From NCBI RefSeq assembly GCF_030035675.1, contig NC_084492.1, positions 28,173,761 through 28,237,760 on the forward strand: a stretch of DNA of 64,000 bases. Reading direction: 5' to 3'. Each line of letters starts with the position of its first letter. Positions within the stretch are counted from its first letter, which is position 1. The notes beneath the pieces are model-generated. The model did not search any database. It was not told the DNA's origin and was given only the letters and a program-made list of their open reading frames with translations. This document shows positions 22,390 through 41,370 of the stretch, piece by piece. The position numbers and the translations under genes were made by a program. The DNA comes from Rhineura floridana. Its lineage: Eukaryota > Chordata > Lepidosauria > Squamata > Rhineuridae.

Positions 22390-23650
22390 TCCTATGGCTA
22401 GCTGGACAGCGAAAGAGGCTGCGCAGATCCTTCGACTTGCCCGCTCAGAAAAAGGCGATGATGGCGGATTTCTGAAGAGAGAGTGCAGGTCAAGTTCCCA
22501 GCAGTCTCCTAGTCAATTTCACGTCTCTGCTTTTTTTTAAAAAACCCCCCTTTTTTTTCCTTTGGAAGCCTTTGGCGTTTGCTTTGTTTCTGAGCCCGTC
22601 GACAGCCGAGGGGAGTCACTTTCACGTCCTCGCCTTCTTGAGAGGCGGCCCTCAGCTGAGGGAGGAAGTCTCTCTCAGTCCGATCCTCTGCGTTATTATT
22701 ATTGCTGTTATTATTTGCACTACAGTTTCCTCACATACACGCGCCTCCTCCTGGCTGAAACGGCGTGGCCTCCCCAATAAGGATGTCGCACTGACCAGTC
22801 AAACAGCTGACGTCTCGCCAAACGGTCGGTGATTCAGAGTTTCCCTGCTTTGCAGGGGCAAGGAGAGGACCTATAAATAACTGCGTGTAATTTACGAACG
22901 TGCGAGAAATAAACTTTGTCGTGAGGATGAGGGATAGATTACTTCGGTAGAAAGACAAAAAACAGCGTTAAGGAAAGGAAGAAGCAATCGGAGGCACAGC
23001 GAGAGAAGCTTAAGGATAGCGCGGGAGGCTCCCGTTGAAATCTATTCGATTGAGCTGACCCAACGTTTATTACAAAGTAATCCTATCTATTCCTGCTTGA
23101 CTCGGAAGTCAGTGGCGATTTAGGCTCGCAGCCACGCAACCCAATCTGATAAATCCCCGACAAGACAGTGAGGTTTAGCACCCAGGTTACCATTTTATCC
23201 TATCCTGCGTTTTTTTAAAAAAAGTCAGTCCCGTTTGCTTCGATGGTATTGTCTCCCAAGTAAGCGTGCGTAGGATCGCAATGTTAGTCGTTTAAAGGAG
23301 TCCGATTAAAACCCGCAAGAGCAATTTAAAAAAACCACCACAACCCTGGATCAGGCCGCAGGCTTTTTCAAAACACTTCGAAACAGAAGTACTTAGGAAA
23401 AAACCTGGGGTTAGCATCTTAGGAGAGGCATCCGCCCTCTCGCCCTGCACCGCAGGCAGGCCCGGCTGCCTCTTCCATAAGAGGGCATCTGGCTGCCACT
23501 TGCATTTCCTCGTCTTCAGCGTCTTGATAAAATATATACTTCCCCCTTCCTCTAAGAAAAGATCGTTTTAGTTCTCTGCGACCCTCTGCAGAGGCAGATC
23601 GAAAGAATTAATTTAAAACGTATGCCATCGGTCGCGAAAGGGTGGAATCT
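22390..23650 (+). promoter_or_regulatory. CpG-rich non-repetitive block, candidate promoter
   Basis: This block has visibly more CpG than its flanks and none of the local repeat families. It contains a CRE-like 'ctgacgtct' near 22808, a TATA-like 'tataaataa' at 22872-22880, and several CG-containing tracts downstream. No conserved protein is visible, so if transcribed it would be non-coding or the first exon of a gene outside the recognised set. It lies about 2.3 kb beyond the likely 3' end of CBLN1. It could also be an old CpG-rich mobile element. Confidence 0.35.
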
Positions 23651-23658
23651 AACATCAG

Positions 23659-23772
23659 CAGTGCCGGATTTAGGCATAAGCTAAACAAGCTACAGTTTAG
23701 GGCCTCACAATCCGCAGGGGCCTCAAAAAAATTCAGAATTTTTTTGGGGGGCTTTTAAATTTTTATGTGTAC

Positions 23773-23823
<51 letters not shown>

Positions 23824-23896
23824 GGTGTAATTTTTTAACAAAGGGCCTCCAAGCTTTATATAGCTTAGGGCCTCACCAAGTCTAAATCCGGCACTG
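23659..23896. mobile_element. hAT MITE with perfect 8-bp TSD and internal (AT)n
   Basis: Termini CAGTGCCGGATTTAGG and (reverse complement of the right end) CAGTGCCGGATTTAGA. Flanked by identical AACATCAG at 23651-23658 and 23897-23904. An (AT)n run of about 45 bp sits inside at 23776-23821. Non-coding. It inserted into the CpG-rich block described just to its left. Confidence 0.9.
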
Positions 23897-24455
23897 AACA
23901 TCAGTCTCCCTCAGAACAGACCTGCTGGAAAGAATGACTAACGTAGGCGCGTCAATTTCAGCAGGTCTCCTCTGAGCAAGACGCAGCCTTCAAGGGTTCC
24001 TTGTTGAAGTCGTGCCACAGAGCGTCGAAAAGGAAGCGCTTAACACGTAAGGAAACCTCTCCTCACCAAGCCAAAAACATAACACAACGAGGTGTCTCCT
24101 TCCTTCCCCACCCCTCTCCTTCAATCTTAATCTTTTGGGGGGGGTCAGATGCCAATGAAGCTGGGATTGGTTCCACGCGAAGCGCAGAAGGCAGCAACTG
24201 GGCCTCCCCTTTCTTTCAAAAGCAGCCTCCAGTCAGAAGAACCCGCTGTCCTTGAGTGCCCCCCCATGATACACAAACATCTCTCTCCTGGGCTGGAGCT
24301 AGTCATTACTTCAGAAGCACACCCAGTGAGCCTGGCAGCTCTGGATTCAAATCACAACCCCAGGCATGGACTTACTAGATGGCCTTAAGACAAACCACTC
24401 TGGTTCCCCCTTCTGCCAAATGGAACTGTCCTACCTTGCAAGGCTCTTCTAAGGG
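23897..24455. other. Non-repetitive intergenic DNA
   Basis: Continues the composition of the CpG-rich block and then declines. No gene recognised. Confidence 0.4.
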
Positions 24456-24583
24456 CAGGGATAGGGAACCTGTAGCTCTCCAAGTGTTGGTGGTCTACAG
24501 CCCATCATCCTTGACCATTAGCCATGATGGCTGGGGCTGATGGGAGTTCAGCATCTGGAGGGTCACAGTTTCCTCACTCCCTG
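24456..24583. mobile_element. hAT-like palindromic MITE
   Basis: It starts CAGGGATAGGGAACC and ends CACTCCCTG, with core 'ggctggggctgatgggagtt'. Flanks show only weak 8-bp similarity. Confidence 0.75.
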
Positions 24584-25948
24584 GTGCAAGGGAAACATCT
24601 GAAAACCTCCTCCCTCCCAAAATCAGAGCGGTGTCCAACCAAGAGCTGACCCATTCAAATTAACAGACCCAAGTTAGTCATGTTCATTAATTTCAATGGG
24701 TCTACTCTATGAGTAATATTAGATACAACCCTAAATAAGAGCAATTAATACAGTATTAAATATTACTACATGATTAACATAATCACCCAATTTCAAAAAA
24801 CACACCTTTGCACAATGCCAGTAGGAAGATATATGAGCAAACACACGCACACACACAAAGATTTCCTTATCTTTTCTTAAACTTGCCCTCCTAACCCCTG
24901 CATCCATCGGGTTCAGATTTTCTTATTTTTCAAACATACCTGCATTTCTCTTATGGCAGATGCTAGTGCAAAAAGAAAAGAAAAAACTTGCCTGAGAAAA
25001 TAGGGTTGCAGGAAATATACAACCCCGCATAATCAGCCACCCCTACCTTAAGTGTCACCTGCTGGCTGAAATAGGGAACATTCAATGGAGCTTTCACCAT
25101 CAAACGCAGGATTTCTGAAGGCTTGAAAACATCTTGCATACATGCTCTCAGTCACCCTGAAAAAAACTTAAGCCATAATAAACCTGCTAGTCTTTGAGAT
25201 GTCACAAAATGCTTTTTTTTCCTCCCTAGAGTAAGTCAGAGGGCTTATGTTTTATAGTGCAGACAGGATGCTGAAGCTGTCTCAGGGACTTGCCTAGTAG
25301 CACCTAGAGATTTTGTGGCAGGCAGAGGCATGATTTGAACCTGACGCTGCTACAACTCAACCACCTCCCTACCACAGCTCTCCTGTTAGCCCTCTCTCTC
25401 AAAAAAAATAATCTCTCTCCACTAGAAATTGACCAGCTCTCCTTCCAGACTGGACTTCCCTTTCTCACTTGCCTTAAAGGATTCCCTGACTGTGTTCAGA
25501 CTGCGTCAAAGGAATAAAACTCACCTGTCTCTTTCCTCTCCCCTCTCCCAGCCCACATTCTTTTTAAAAGACTGGCATCTCCGTTTGCTATGTGGAACTA
25601 TTAACAAGGACACATACACACATCCCCCTCCCAAAAAGGGGGAAGGCATTAAGCATAAAACATTGCTTATTAAGCTAGAATTAACTGCCCCCCTAGGAGC
25701 TAATTAAATTCCTTCTTGGAACCCAGGTTTGGGAAAGAAAAAAAAGCCATCCAATTTTAACTGTGTAGCAGCCGGTCTCCATAATATGGCTCCAAATTCA
25801 GAAATTTGCTGTTTATAGTCAGCAATTGTTTCAATTTATAGATGTGTCTAGGTTAAATTCCAGATCTGATCTGTATCCTTTGAGAACAGAACAAGAGAGG
25901 AGATCAAGCCCACCTAAATAGTTATCTACACCCCAAGTAGTCCATTTG
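24584..25948. other. Intergenic DNA downstream of CBLN1
   Basis: Positions 24640-24735 hold a short palindromic repeat ('cattaatttcaatgggtct'), related to 29455-29541. The rest is unclassified and without genes. Confidence 0.45.
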
Positions 25949-27483
25949 TTTATTCCACTGGTTTTATTTCACATTATATTTTGATTACAATCAAAAGTAT
26001 TTTACTGTACTTTGATAATAAAAGTAGTAGTTCTCTTTAGAGTGCTGCAAAATTATAGCATTTACATTTTTGAAAGACTGTAAACAAAATATTACTAGCA
26101 AATAATAATACTAGCGTTTTAGGTATACCTTGATAAAGGTTTCTTTTCTCTTGTCATTTGAATCAGAGCTTTAAAAATGTGATTTGATTGAGTGAACTTA
26201 ATACATACAATGGAAAAAAGAATATAGTGGAGAATTTTGTGGGCATTTGTCTCTTGACTGCTCATGATGTGGGTTCTCCTCTCTCTCTCCCCCCCCCCTT
26301 GAGGGACTTATTCCAATACAGCAATCATATTAAATTGAAAGAGGAGTTGCAGAAATGGACACATCAACCCCCATTTTTCAAAATGGCACATAAAACTATG
26401 AGAAAGATGCAAGGGAAAAAAAAGACACGACTTGGTCAGTGTTAAAAGGGAATGTTTGCACTCATCGTTTTTGAAGGCTATGTTTTTAGCTTCTATTTCA
26501 TATTTGGAAACAGAACACATAAATGGAACTTGCAGCAAATGGTTGCAAGTGCATATTTCCACCACCACTGCCCACCCCTTTCATTTTTGTTGGTTTATTT
26601 TTGTTTTGCTTCCCTCCTTCTAGATCTGGTTACGATTGCGTTAACTACACCAAGATCTAGCTAGCTGCGTTGTTTCTCATCTAAGAAAAAATAAAACAAA
26701 ATCCCATTTAAACGTTATTAAAACTAAAGCCAAAATTAAAATTTGTCAATATTCACTATATTTTTTTATCATACAGATTAATTAGTAAAAGTTCAATATA
26801 CTTTCCAGCATGTCGTTGGGGCACGAATTTACAAGAGCAAAAAACAAGCATCAAAACATCAAGCAGCCTGAAAATTCCACAGTCACTCAGAATTACATAG
26901 AAATAGTGAAAATCAAGGTTTGGTTAGAATAGTTCAGGTTGATATTCCTCCCCTCCCCTGATTTGCTTACTAGCATACTGCAGTGTTGGCATTGCACTTC
27001 CTCTCACCATGTCACCCATGTATTCAAAAATACTATTGTTGGTTTTTTTAAAACTCAGGGAAGGCATAAAATATAGATATATGATGTTAAAAGCTAACCC
27101 AAATTGGTTGACAAAAGGATGTGTGAAGTAGAAAGCATACGGGGATTTGGGAGGTGGGTGGGGGGTAGAGAGAGAGACAGTGGTTAATAATAGCAGTTAC
27201 ACTGAGATGTAACATAATCTGGTTTGCAAAATGGAAAAAAGAGAAATAATTATTGAAGGATGATGGATTCAAGCATCTTCTGTCATTCGGCTGCACCATT
27301 ACAGAGATCTTCAGAGCAACATACACAAACCTAAGTTAAGGGCTTAACTTCTGTAATATGTTGATAGTATCCAGAGGCTGGCTGTCCAAATCTCCCTCTT
27401 CTATGCAGCTACAAATTCAGGGATTGGTAAGCAATACTTGAGACTTGCTCCTTTCTCCCTTCCTGCTTCAGTCGGTAAGTTGT
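25949..27483 (-). other. CBLN1: Probable CBLN1 3' UTR and polyadenylation region
   Basis: AT-rich, free of the dispersed repeats that fill the rest of the window, and directly downstream of the CBLN1 stop codon. AATAAA hexamers on the minus strand lie at 26599-26594, 25968-25963 and 25954-25949. Which one is used cannot be told from sequence. RNA-seq 3' ends would decide. Confidence 0.5.
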
Positions 27484-34190
<6,707 letters not shown>

Positions 34191-34990
34191 GCATCAGCTG
34201 AAGGAAGAGGAGGAAGAAAACATGGGATCTGGGAGGCGTGGAAGGTCCTGGGATGGGGGGGGCAGGACAGCATCAGGTGTGGGAGCTTAGGAGGAAGCTG
34301 GGGGCTTGCAGAGAGTGAGACAGATGGACAGCAGTGGCTTCCTCCCTAACAAGAGAGATCCTGCCCACTGTAGAAGCCATTGCTTAGAGAAGATTGTTTT
34401 GTGATCCCAAATGTGGAGAGGCTGGCTGCGATTAACAACCGGTGAAGGAAAAGAACACTCTGCACATGCTCAGAACTCCCTCTTAATTTCACCTGTTCTA
34501 GGGCTGCCCCTGGAGGGTTCTAAAGTGGAGCCCTGATGAACCCAGGTTCAAATGAAGCACTGCAATCTAGGTCTGGATAGGCCCGTTTTTCTTCCTTGGT
34601 GTGTTTTAGAACAGGCAGGGTTAGGCCAGGCTGGTGGGACACCAAGGAGGTCCAGGTTAAGACTAGAGATGTGCAAAGGATGGGTGAGGGAGCAAAGAGT
34701 GTGCAAGGCGATAAGTTTAAAATGGAGAAGGGGGTCTTCCTTAAAGTATGCAACAGAGAGGTGGAGGGACGATTTTGGAGTTGATATGCAGTTATCACGA
34801 GCTCTTACAAGGTTCCTAGATAATCATATTGGTGTGTTATGTCACTAGGGATATTGCCCAAATGCAGTGTGGGTATGTTAAAGAAAGGAGGAAATAGGGA
34901 AGTGGGGAAAGCTCATCAGATGTGCAAAAGAAAAGTGCCGGTCAGGTACAATTTAGGTAAATGAAGAAGAGATAGAGTGAGTGCGTAGGG
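34191..34990. other. Upstream flank of CBLN1, no gene seen
   Basis: No recognisable coding sequence or named repeat. Purine-rich in part. Confidence 0.45.
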
Positions 34991-35123
34991 CAGGGATGCT
35001 GAACCTTTGGTCCTCTATCCATTTGTTGTCTATCCATCATCCCTGACCGTTGGCCATGCTGCCTGAGCCTGATGGGAACTGGAGTCCAATAACATCTGGA
35101 GGGCCATAGGTTCCCCATCCCTG
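34991..35123. mobile_element. hAT-like palindromic MITE
   Basis: Starts CAGGGATGCTGAACC and ends TCCCCATCCCTG, 133 bp. A second small inverted pair ('ggctggttcacac' near 35131 and 'gtgtgaaacagcct' near 35203) follows at once and may be a separate Harbinger-like MITE. Confidence 0.75.
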
Positions 35124-35654
35124 GTGCAGAGGCTGGTTCACACGTGCATGCAAGTCTGTCTTGTCTGACATTACAGTCATCAAGTGATGAATATGTATAT
35201 CTGTGTGAAACAGCCTAGGCACATGCAATGTAATGTGAAAGGCAAATAGTCGGGAGCTCAGTTTTGTCAGTTCCTACAGCTATGTCAATCTGCAGGACTG
35301 GATGCATTCGACTAAGGGCTCAGGTTATCACTGATGTAACTGAGCCAAACTCTTTACATCCAAGTTGCAAGGTGTGTATGGGAGAGAGTGGTGCCCAATA
35401 GGATGCTGTGGTCTAAATTCATACCTACGGCAATGTTGTGGGAAGAGTTCGGAAGAGTCACACATGAAATCAGTGGTGTATTCCACAGCACAAAGGATCT
35501 TTTGACTTCAGCACACAGAGAGAGACACGCACAGAGAGACATACTTTTTTTTACTTATTTATTTAATGAACAAAAATTGCAGGTGTTAGTCTGGTTGGGG
35601 TGAAAAACAACCAACACCAAAGCTATAGCAGGATTTTTTTATTATTACCCTACA

Positions 35655-35928
35655 CAGTGGAGGCTGGTCCATTAGGGCAAAAGGGACCCTGCCCTGCCAA
35701 CCTCAGTCTGCCCTCAGCCAGCTCCCACCTACCTGCCTTCTTACTTACAACCAGTCCAGGAGGCAGTTCTGGTTGTCAGCTTCCTTCTCCTTGCAGAATT
35801 CAGCAGGGACGAGGATGGGGGGGGGGGAACTAGAGTTAGTTGGCTGTGCCGGCATTGGCTCTGGCTCCACCTACTGTTGACCTTTTTGTTTGCTGCCCTA
35901 ACAGTCCAATGGGCACCAGCCACCATGG
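35655..35928 (+). mobile_element. hAT-like MITE with near-perfect 8-bp TSD
   Basis: 274 bp, starting CAGTGGAGGCTGGTCC and ending GGGCACCAGCCACCATGG. Flanks are ACCCTACA (35647-35654) and ACCCTACT (35929-35936), 7 of 8 identical. This copy fixes the boundaries of the family seen at 7823, 15815, 21189, 43063 and 47512. Confidence 0.85.
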
Positions 35929-36254
35929 ACCCTACTGTTATTTTGGATTTATTGGATCCAACTGATGCGTTGCAAAGGAGTGAGGAAAATTTCAGGTTCC
36001 GCAGTACATTTCTTCTGACTCAAGTTAAAACCAAAAGAACAACAACAAAAGGGACAGAGAGATGAAAAGCTGGCCCTGGTGGCAAAGCTCCATAAGCCAC
36101 CTTTTAAAAACATTTTATAACTAAAACCTTTTGTTTTCTTTTGAAAGAAAAGTATTGCAAGAATACTTCATATACAATATTTCTATTTTAGATTTCGGTT
36201 TATAAAATGTGTATTTTGCTTCCTGCTAAAACAAAAATTCCTGAACAATTTACA

Positions 36255-36390
36255 AGGGGTGGTATTCAACACTAGACCTACTCAGAGTAGACCTGCCTGT
36301 TGAAATTAATGGATGTAACTAACTTAGTTTCATTAATTTCGGTGGGTCTCCTCTGAGTGGGATTTAGTTGAATATAACCCAATACATTCA
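36255..36390. repeat. Short palindromic repeat family member
   Basis: 'cctactcagagtagacct' and 'gggtctcctctgagtggg' frame the 'attaatttc' core seen in related copies. It starts and ends with matching 'attcaac' and 'gttgaat'. Confidence 0.5.
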
Positions 36391-36578
36391 TACTTTGTCA
36401 TCCTCGCAACCCACAGCTTCAGTTTGTAACGCACTTACAATGGAGTGCGGGAGGCCTTGTGCAGAACTTAAATTAAGTTAGATCACGCTAGGTGCAAAAC
36501 AAACTCCAGGTTGCCACAAGGGCTGCCAGGACAAGGAAGCAATGGCTGTTTTCTCTTTGAAAATAAGAAAGCCAGCAG

Positions 36579-36905
36579 TTATTTGGGTCTCTGTCTAGGG
36601 GGGCCTCCAGCTGTCCTTTTTATTGTGCATCCATGATTTGTGCTCATGATGTTATTGGGGCACACATATGTGACCCCACTTTCACCACTATTGGCACCTG
36701 TAAAAGTTTTGGGACAGTCATGCGGCTTCATTTCCAACCCGTGCATATCTTCTAACTTCCTGTTGAAATCCTGTAACTTTTCATACCACAAATGCCCTGG
36801 ATTTTTCTTTGTCCCACTTTTGTTGTGCTGTAGCTGCTCCAGACTGTAATCATGGTAGTATTGGGGGAGCATCGCAGAACAACTAATAAAGCAGAATACA
36901 TCCAC
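36579..36905 (-). CDS. Unrecognised 108-codon open frame
   Basis: I do not recognise this. The frame reads LPQYYHDYSLEQLQHNKSG and later KLEDMHGLEMKPHDCPKTF, with mixed polar composition, several Tyr/His/Cys residues and no low complexity, so it looks more protein-like than most chance frames here. There is no visible signal peptide or promoter. Upstream sequence on the same strand has stops in all frames. It could be one exon, a decayed gene fragment or part of an old mobile element. Confidence 0.25.
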   Translation of the reverse strand: MDVFCFISCSAMLPQYYHDYSLEQLQHNKSGTKKNPGHLWYEKLQDFNRKLEDMHGLEMKPHDCPKTFTGANSGESGVTYVCPNNIMSTNHGCTIKRTAGGPPRQRPK

Positions 36906-37784
36906 TACAAGTGCAGCATTGTGGTGTCAAGAGCATGTTGCAGAATACATCTTAGATTTGCTGTGATTGCCAAGTGGGGGCTCATGTTCCTTCTGTGTGA
37001 TTGGAGGGAACATACACATTCTGGTTTGATGGGAAACGCATGTTACTGTCTCAGCAACTGTGTATAAATAGAAGGGGTGGACCCACTTCAGCTCCAGGAT
37101 ATTCATCACTCATTTTCTTTCTTTAAGTTAATGGGCTTGGTGGGTTGATCGTGGCCTTGAAATGTATGGCTTTGTCTATCATTTATTTCTAACATTCAGA
37201 GGTGAGTGCTGTTGCTCGTATCACCAAACAATGCTAAAGAGGGTTGTATCAGCAGTCTCGGGGGAAATCTAAAAGTTTGTAAAAGTACATAAAATCTTTA
37301 GGGAAAAATCCCAAGGGAGGAGAGAGAATATCTATGATGTTTTACTCAGAAGTAAATCTACCCCAACAAAGCCCTGCAAAATGGAGACACAGCCCAAAAC
37401 AAAGTTATCATCTCAACAAGGTTGATCTTATATTATTAAGTCTATTCTAATCAACTATCTTTAATATAATAATCATGTACCAACCTACAACTGAGCCCAA
37501 ATAAAACCTATCAAGTCAATATTGACTTAAGATGTCATGCCTTTATTTGACTGATTTGCATGTGCTCTACTTTTGTTTCTCTTTATCAAAACTTCTCAAT
37601 AAAAAGATAAATATTTTTAAAAGAATTCAAAATACAGCCAGTCTTTCAAGCAATACTCACATATCAAATCCAGTTCCAAACTCAGTTTGTTTCACTAAAA
37701 GCTGCTGAATGCATTTTAATTCCTATCTTCTCCGGAGGCTACAAGCATTTTTGCAATTGTAGCCAGTATGGTAAAGAGGTTAAA
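36906..37784. other. Intergenic DNA, no gene seen
   Basis: AT-rich from 37200. Nothing recognised. Confidence 0.45.
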
Positions 37785-38030
37785 CCAGGATTCCCCAACA
37801 TGGGGCTGTCCAGATATTGCTGGACTACAACTCCCATCCTCCCTGGCTATTGGCTGGGACTGAAAGGAGTTGTAGTACAAAACATCAGGATGGGAAAGGA
37901 TGTTGAGCTAGGACCAGGGAAATCCGAGTTCAAATCCCTGCTCATTTATCAAGTTCCTAGGCTGATCTTAGAGGTAGTAACTGGCTTATCCCACTGGTTG
38001 TTATGAGAAGGAAGGAGTTTGCCTTGGCAG
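37785..38030. mobile_element. hAT-like MITE followed by tRNA-like SINE fragment
   Basis: 'ggctgtccagatattgctgg' and 'ggagttgtagtacaaaacat' are the two halves of a MITE (37785-37895). 'ccgagttcaaatccctgctc' is the B-box region of a SINE fragment that follows. Confidence 0.55.
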
Positions 38031-38247
38031 CAAAGAAACTTAGAGTCAAATGTGCTAATAGCTGTAATTGAATTTATTAGCAAATTATTGCTTGTTTTAT
38101 TTTAGTCTTGTGTATAGTTATGTTTTATGTTTTGCTTTTGTAACAGCCTTTGGCTATATACATTTAATAAACAAACAGTGCAAACAGAGAAGGAAGGAGT
38201 GACATAAACTTTTGTGCTGTCCTGAGGTCATTGGAGGAACAATGGGA

Positions 38248-38600
38248 TAGAAATGGACTGCCTTCAAGTCGATCCCGACTTATGGCTATGCTATGAATAT
38301 GATTTTCATGGTAAGCGGTATTTGGAGGGGGTTTACTATTGCCTCCCTCTTAGGCTAGTCCCAGCTGGCTAGGGCCTGCTCAGCTTGCCACAGCTGCACA
38401 AGCCAGCCACTTCCTTGTCCGCAACTGCCTGCTGGAGGGCAACTGGGCTCCTTGGGACTATACAGCTTGCCCATGGCTGCACAAGTGGCAGGGCACGTAA
38501 CCTCTGAGCCACTCACTGTGGGGGTGATCTTTAGCTGGCCCATTACACCCAGGAGACATGAGCGGGGATTTGAACTCACAGACTGTGGACTCCCAGGCAG
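38248..38600 (-). mobile_element. Bov-B/RTE-tailed element
   Basis: The right part of the minus-strand reading resembles a tRNA-like 'gggatttgaactcac' site. The left end, 'actgccttcaagtcgatccc' on the plus strand, matches the Bov-B-like tail of 18795-19022. The interior differs from that copy. Confidence 0.55.
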
Positions 38601-38777
38601 GCTCTATAATACATTATAGTACATAAATTACTTTGAAGTAGGTTCCACTGAGTTCAATGGAATTTACTCCTGTGTGTGTGTGTGTACTGACTGATTTCAA
38701 AGAGACAAGCAATGCAATTCTTCTTACTCCAAAGTAAGTACTTTCGGGTTTACTCCCAAGAAAATGTGTATAGAGTT

Positions 38778-39201
38778 TAGGAATGGGCAAATCTGAAAAT
38801 GTCAGTTTCTTTTAGTTTCTCATCTCCAGTCTTAAGTTCAGTTTTCCACATCAGTTTGCTATTTTTCTTAAGTCTTCATGAAAATTCATCACTTTAGTGC
38901 GAATTTCTTCTAATAAACTCATTTTTTCTATTCTGTTTTGCCTAATACACACATTTTTGCAAGCCAGATTTGACCAGTATAATGCATTTTGCATGGTTTT
39001 TTCACTACTATATGCATTTATGTACACACTTTAGTATGTGTTTTTCTACCCGTTACTTGGCTGGAGAACTGCATTGCAAAAGTCAATAAAGTGCAAATTT
39101 TGGAGGATGGCTGTGTTTCAGTTTGCATATTGTTTCAGAAAGTGCAGATTAAGTAGGTTTGTCTTTAAACGTGAAGTGAAGTGAATCTCTCTCCATCTCT
39201 A
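38778..39201 (-). mobile_element. AT-rich MITE, TAGGGATGG family, both ends present
   Basis: 424 bp between 'taggaatggg' and 'ccatctcta'. Flanks ATAGAGTT (38770-38777) and ATAGAATG (39202-39209) match at 6 of 8. Reverse orientation to the copy at 41676. Confidence 0.75.
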
Positions 39202-40804
39202 ATAGAATGGGATAGTGCAATACTATGCATTGTTACCTAGAAGTAAGATCCGCTTTGTTCAAGAGGGCTTATGCCCAGATAAGTGTATGTACAGGATTCC
39301 AGCCTCAGACATCAGTCATAACTACACTTTGCTAAATTATGTTCACATCATCATGATAGAATTTTCTCAGGTGAGCTACTTTGAAAAAGTATCAAGGCTT
39401 CCTTGGACTTCAAACATTTTTGCTGGTGGAGAAGTTGGATCTTAATTTGCTAATGCCATGTTGTTAGGTACTGGGCATTTCCCAGACTGGGACATATATA
39501 TATCAGGACCACATAAGATCAAAAATTGCTTTCTATAGATAGGTTATTGCCAGCATTGATTTTGAACTGGATGGCACAAAATTGCAACCTGATGCCACAA
39601 ATAAAAATGGCTTCACTGTTCTGTTTGAATTAAACTGTCAGACCTGTGTAATCTTTTCCCCATCTGACTGTGGCAGAGATTCTGTTTTTCCAAATGCAAA
39701 AGTAAAAATCTGGACTGGAGTTATTTTGAAACATAATTCACCAAACCCTTGTAACTCAGGTTTAATGGCATGAGGGGGAGGTATTATTTTAGTTTTTTGA
39801 ATGAAGCCATAGATCTTGCAAAGCCTTATGTGCATAGTGTCACTTATCTAATTTAAAGTCCTCTTTGTGTGTGTGTGACCATTGATGGTCCAGGCCTGAG
39901 ATTGGAAAAAGATCTAGTTAAAATAGTTAATAGCCTTCAACAGAAACCCACTTTTTAACCCAAACTGATCTTGGGACCATCCTTCAATCTTTTTCCACTT
40001 ATGTCCATCTAATCCATTCTTTTTTTTCCTTCCTAAAAAAGTCAAAGGAAAAAAGAAAAGGAAAAAATCTATGGATTGAAGATCGATGGACAAAGGTGGT
40101 AAATGTATATCACCAGACTGGAGGGGGCACTAAACTTACCCAAGCCAATAGTTATCTATATATAAAATCAACCTCTCGATAAAGATATACAAGACATCAT
40201 AGATGTCTTCCTAACTCCATCTGGACTAGATTGTTAGAGGCCTAATTGTATTGCAGTATTTAAGCCTGAGCTATGAACCAGGAAATCCCCAGGTCAATTC
40301 TCGCCTAAGTGTCTGTAAGCAGGCCACCATCTCAGCTTCAGCTTCCCATCTACGATATGAAGATAATATTGGGCCTGCCTTATAAGTTTGTTATTGTTGT
40401 CAAGCTTTTACAGTGGATTCCTAAAGTGGAAAACTTTGTGATATGCACCTTGCATCAAGGAATTTTGTTAGTCCTTTGTTATATCTTCACTTGCATTAAG
40501 GGAACACTTTTGGACCAGGAAACATACACTTACTACTCCCTATCTCCTTTTCAAATGCACATTTAACAGGCTCCAGCCTCACCAATCACAGACTTTGTTG
40601 TCATCTCCTGTCTTTACCATAGAACTACCAATGGCTAGAGTGACACCACCCTTTGCCCATGGAGAATCATAGTCAGTGGTGACTCAATTTTTTCTAGAAA
40701 TTCAGGCTTTGTTCTAGTCTCCCCCTGCCCCATTTTCTTGGTGCAGACAGCAATGTTTACCTCACTTCCTGTGGGGTTGTAGGCAGCTCAGCTGAGACAT
40801 TATT
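39202..40804. other. Intergenic DNA, no gene seen
   Basis: A short palindromic repeat relative lies near 39220-39300. The rest is AT-rich and unclassified. Confidence 0.45.
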
Positions 40805-41078
40805 AAAGTGAATTTGAAGCTTCACATTTTTACAAGCAATTTCCACTAATATAATGCATTTTGTTATTTTCATGAATGTATGCATGTATATGCACACTTT
40901 CCCCTAATATATGCATTTTTCTAAATATTGTTTGGTTGGGGAACAGCATTGCAAAGTTCAGATAAGTGCGAATTTTGAAGAATGGCTATTTTGGTTCTCA
41001 TATTCTTTCAGAATTTGCTAATTTGATAGTCAGCTTGAATTGCAAACTAAAATTAATTTTACCCCCATCCTTACCTGC
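40805..41078 (-). mobile_element. AT-rich MITE, TAGGGATGG family, truncated
   Basis: Matches about two thirds of 41676-42080 in reverse, ending 'cccccatcctta'. The distal end is missing. Confidence 0.6.
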
Positions 41079-41370
41079 CACAGAACAAACTCTTGTGTTT
41101 GTGCATGAGCATTTCAAGCCTATCTCATGGATGATTCACACAAGTGAGCCATTCCAGGGGTAGAAGTCATAAATCTCATAAGGCTACTGCTCCTCTATCC
41201 TGGAGGTCTACCCTGAATCTAAATATGGCAATTCATCAGCCTCAGAATGAGAGCAAAAAAATCTATTGCGAGTTCTCTTGAGGCATATTTAATTGGAAAC
41301 AAGAAGAAAAAGTTACCTTTACATTGAGAAATACCACTGGCCCATCTAGTCCAAGACTCTCTATGACAGT

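Noticed and set aside
34991-35123. 8-bp target duplication for this MITE
   Set aside because: The flanks gcgtaggg and gtgcagag agree only if shifted, so no duplication is claimed.
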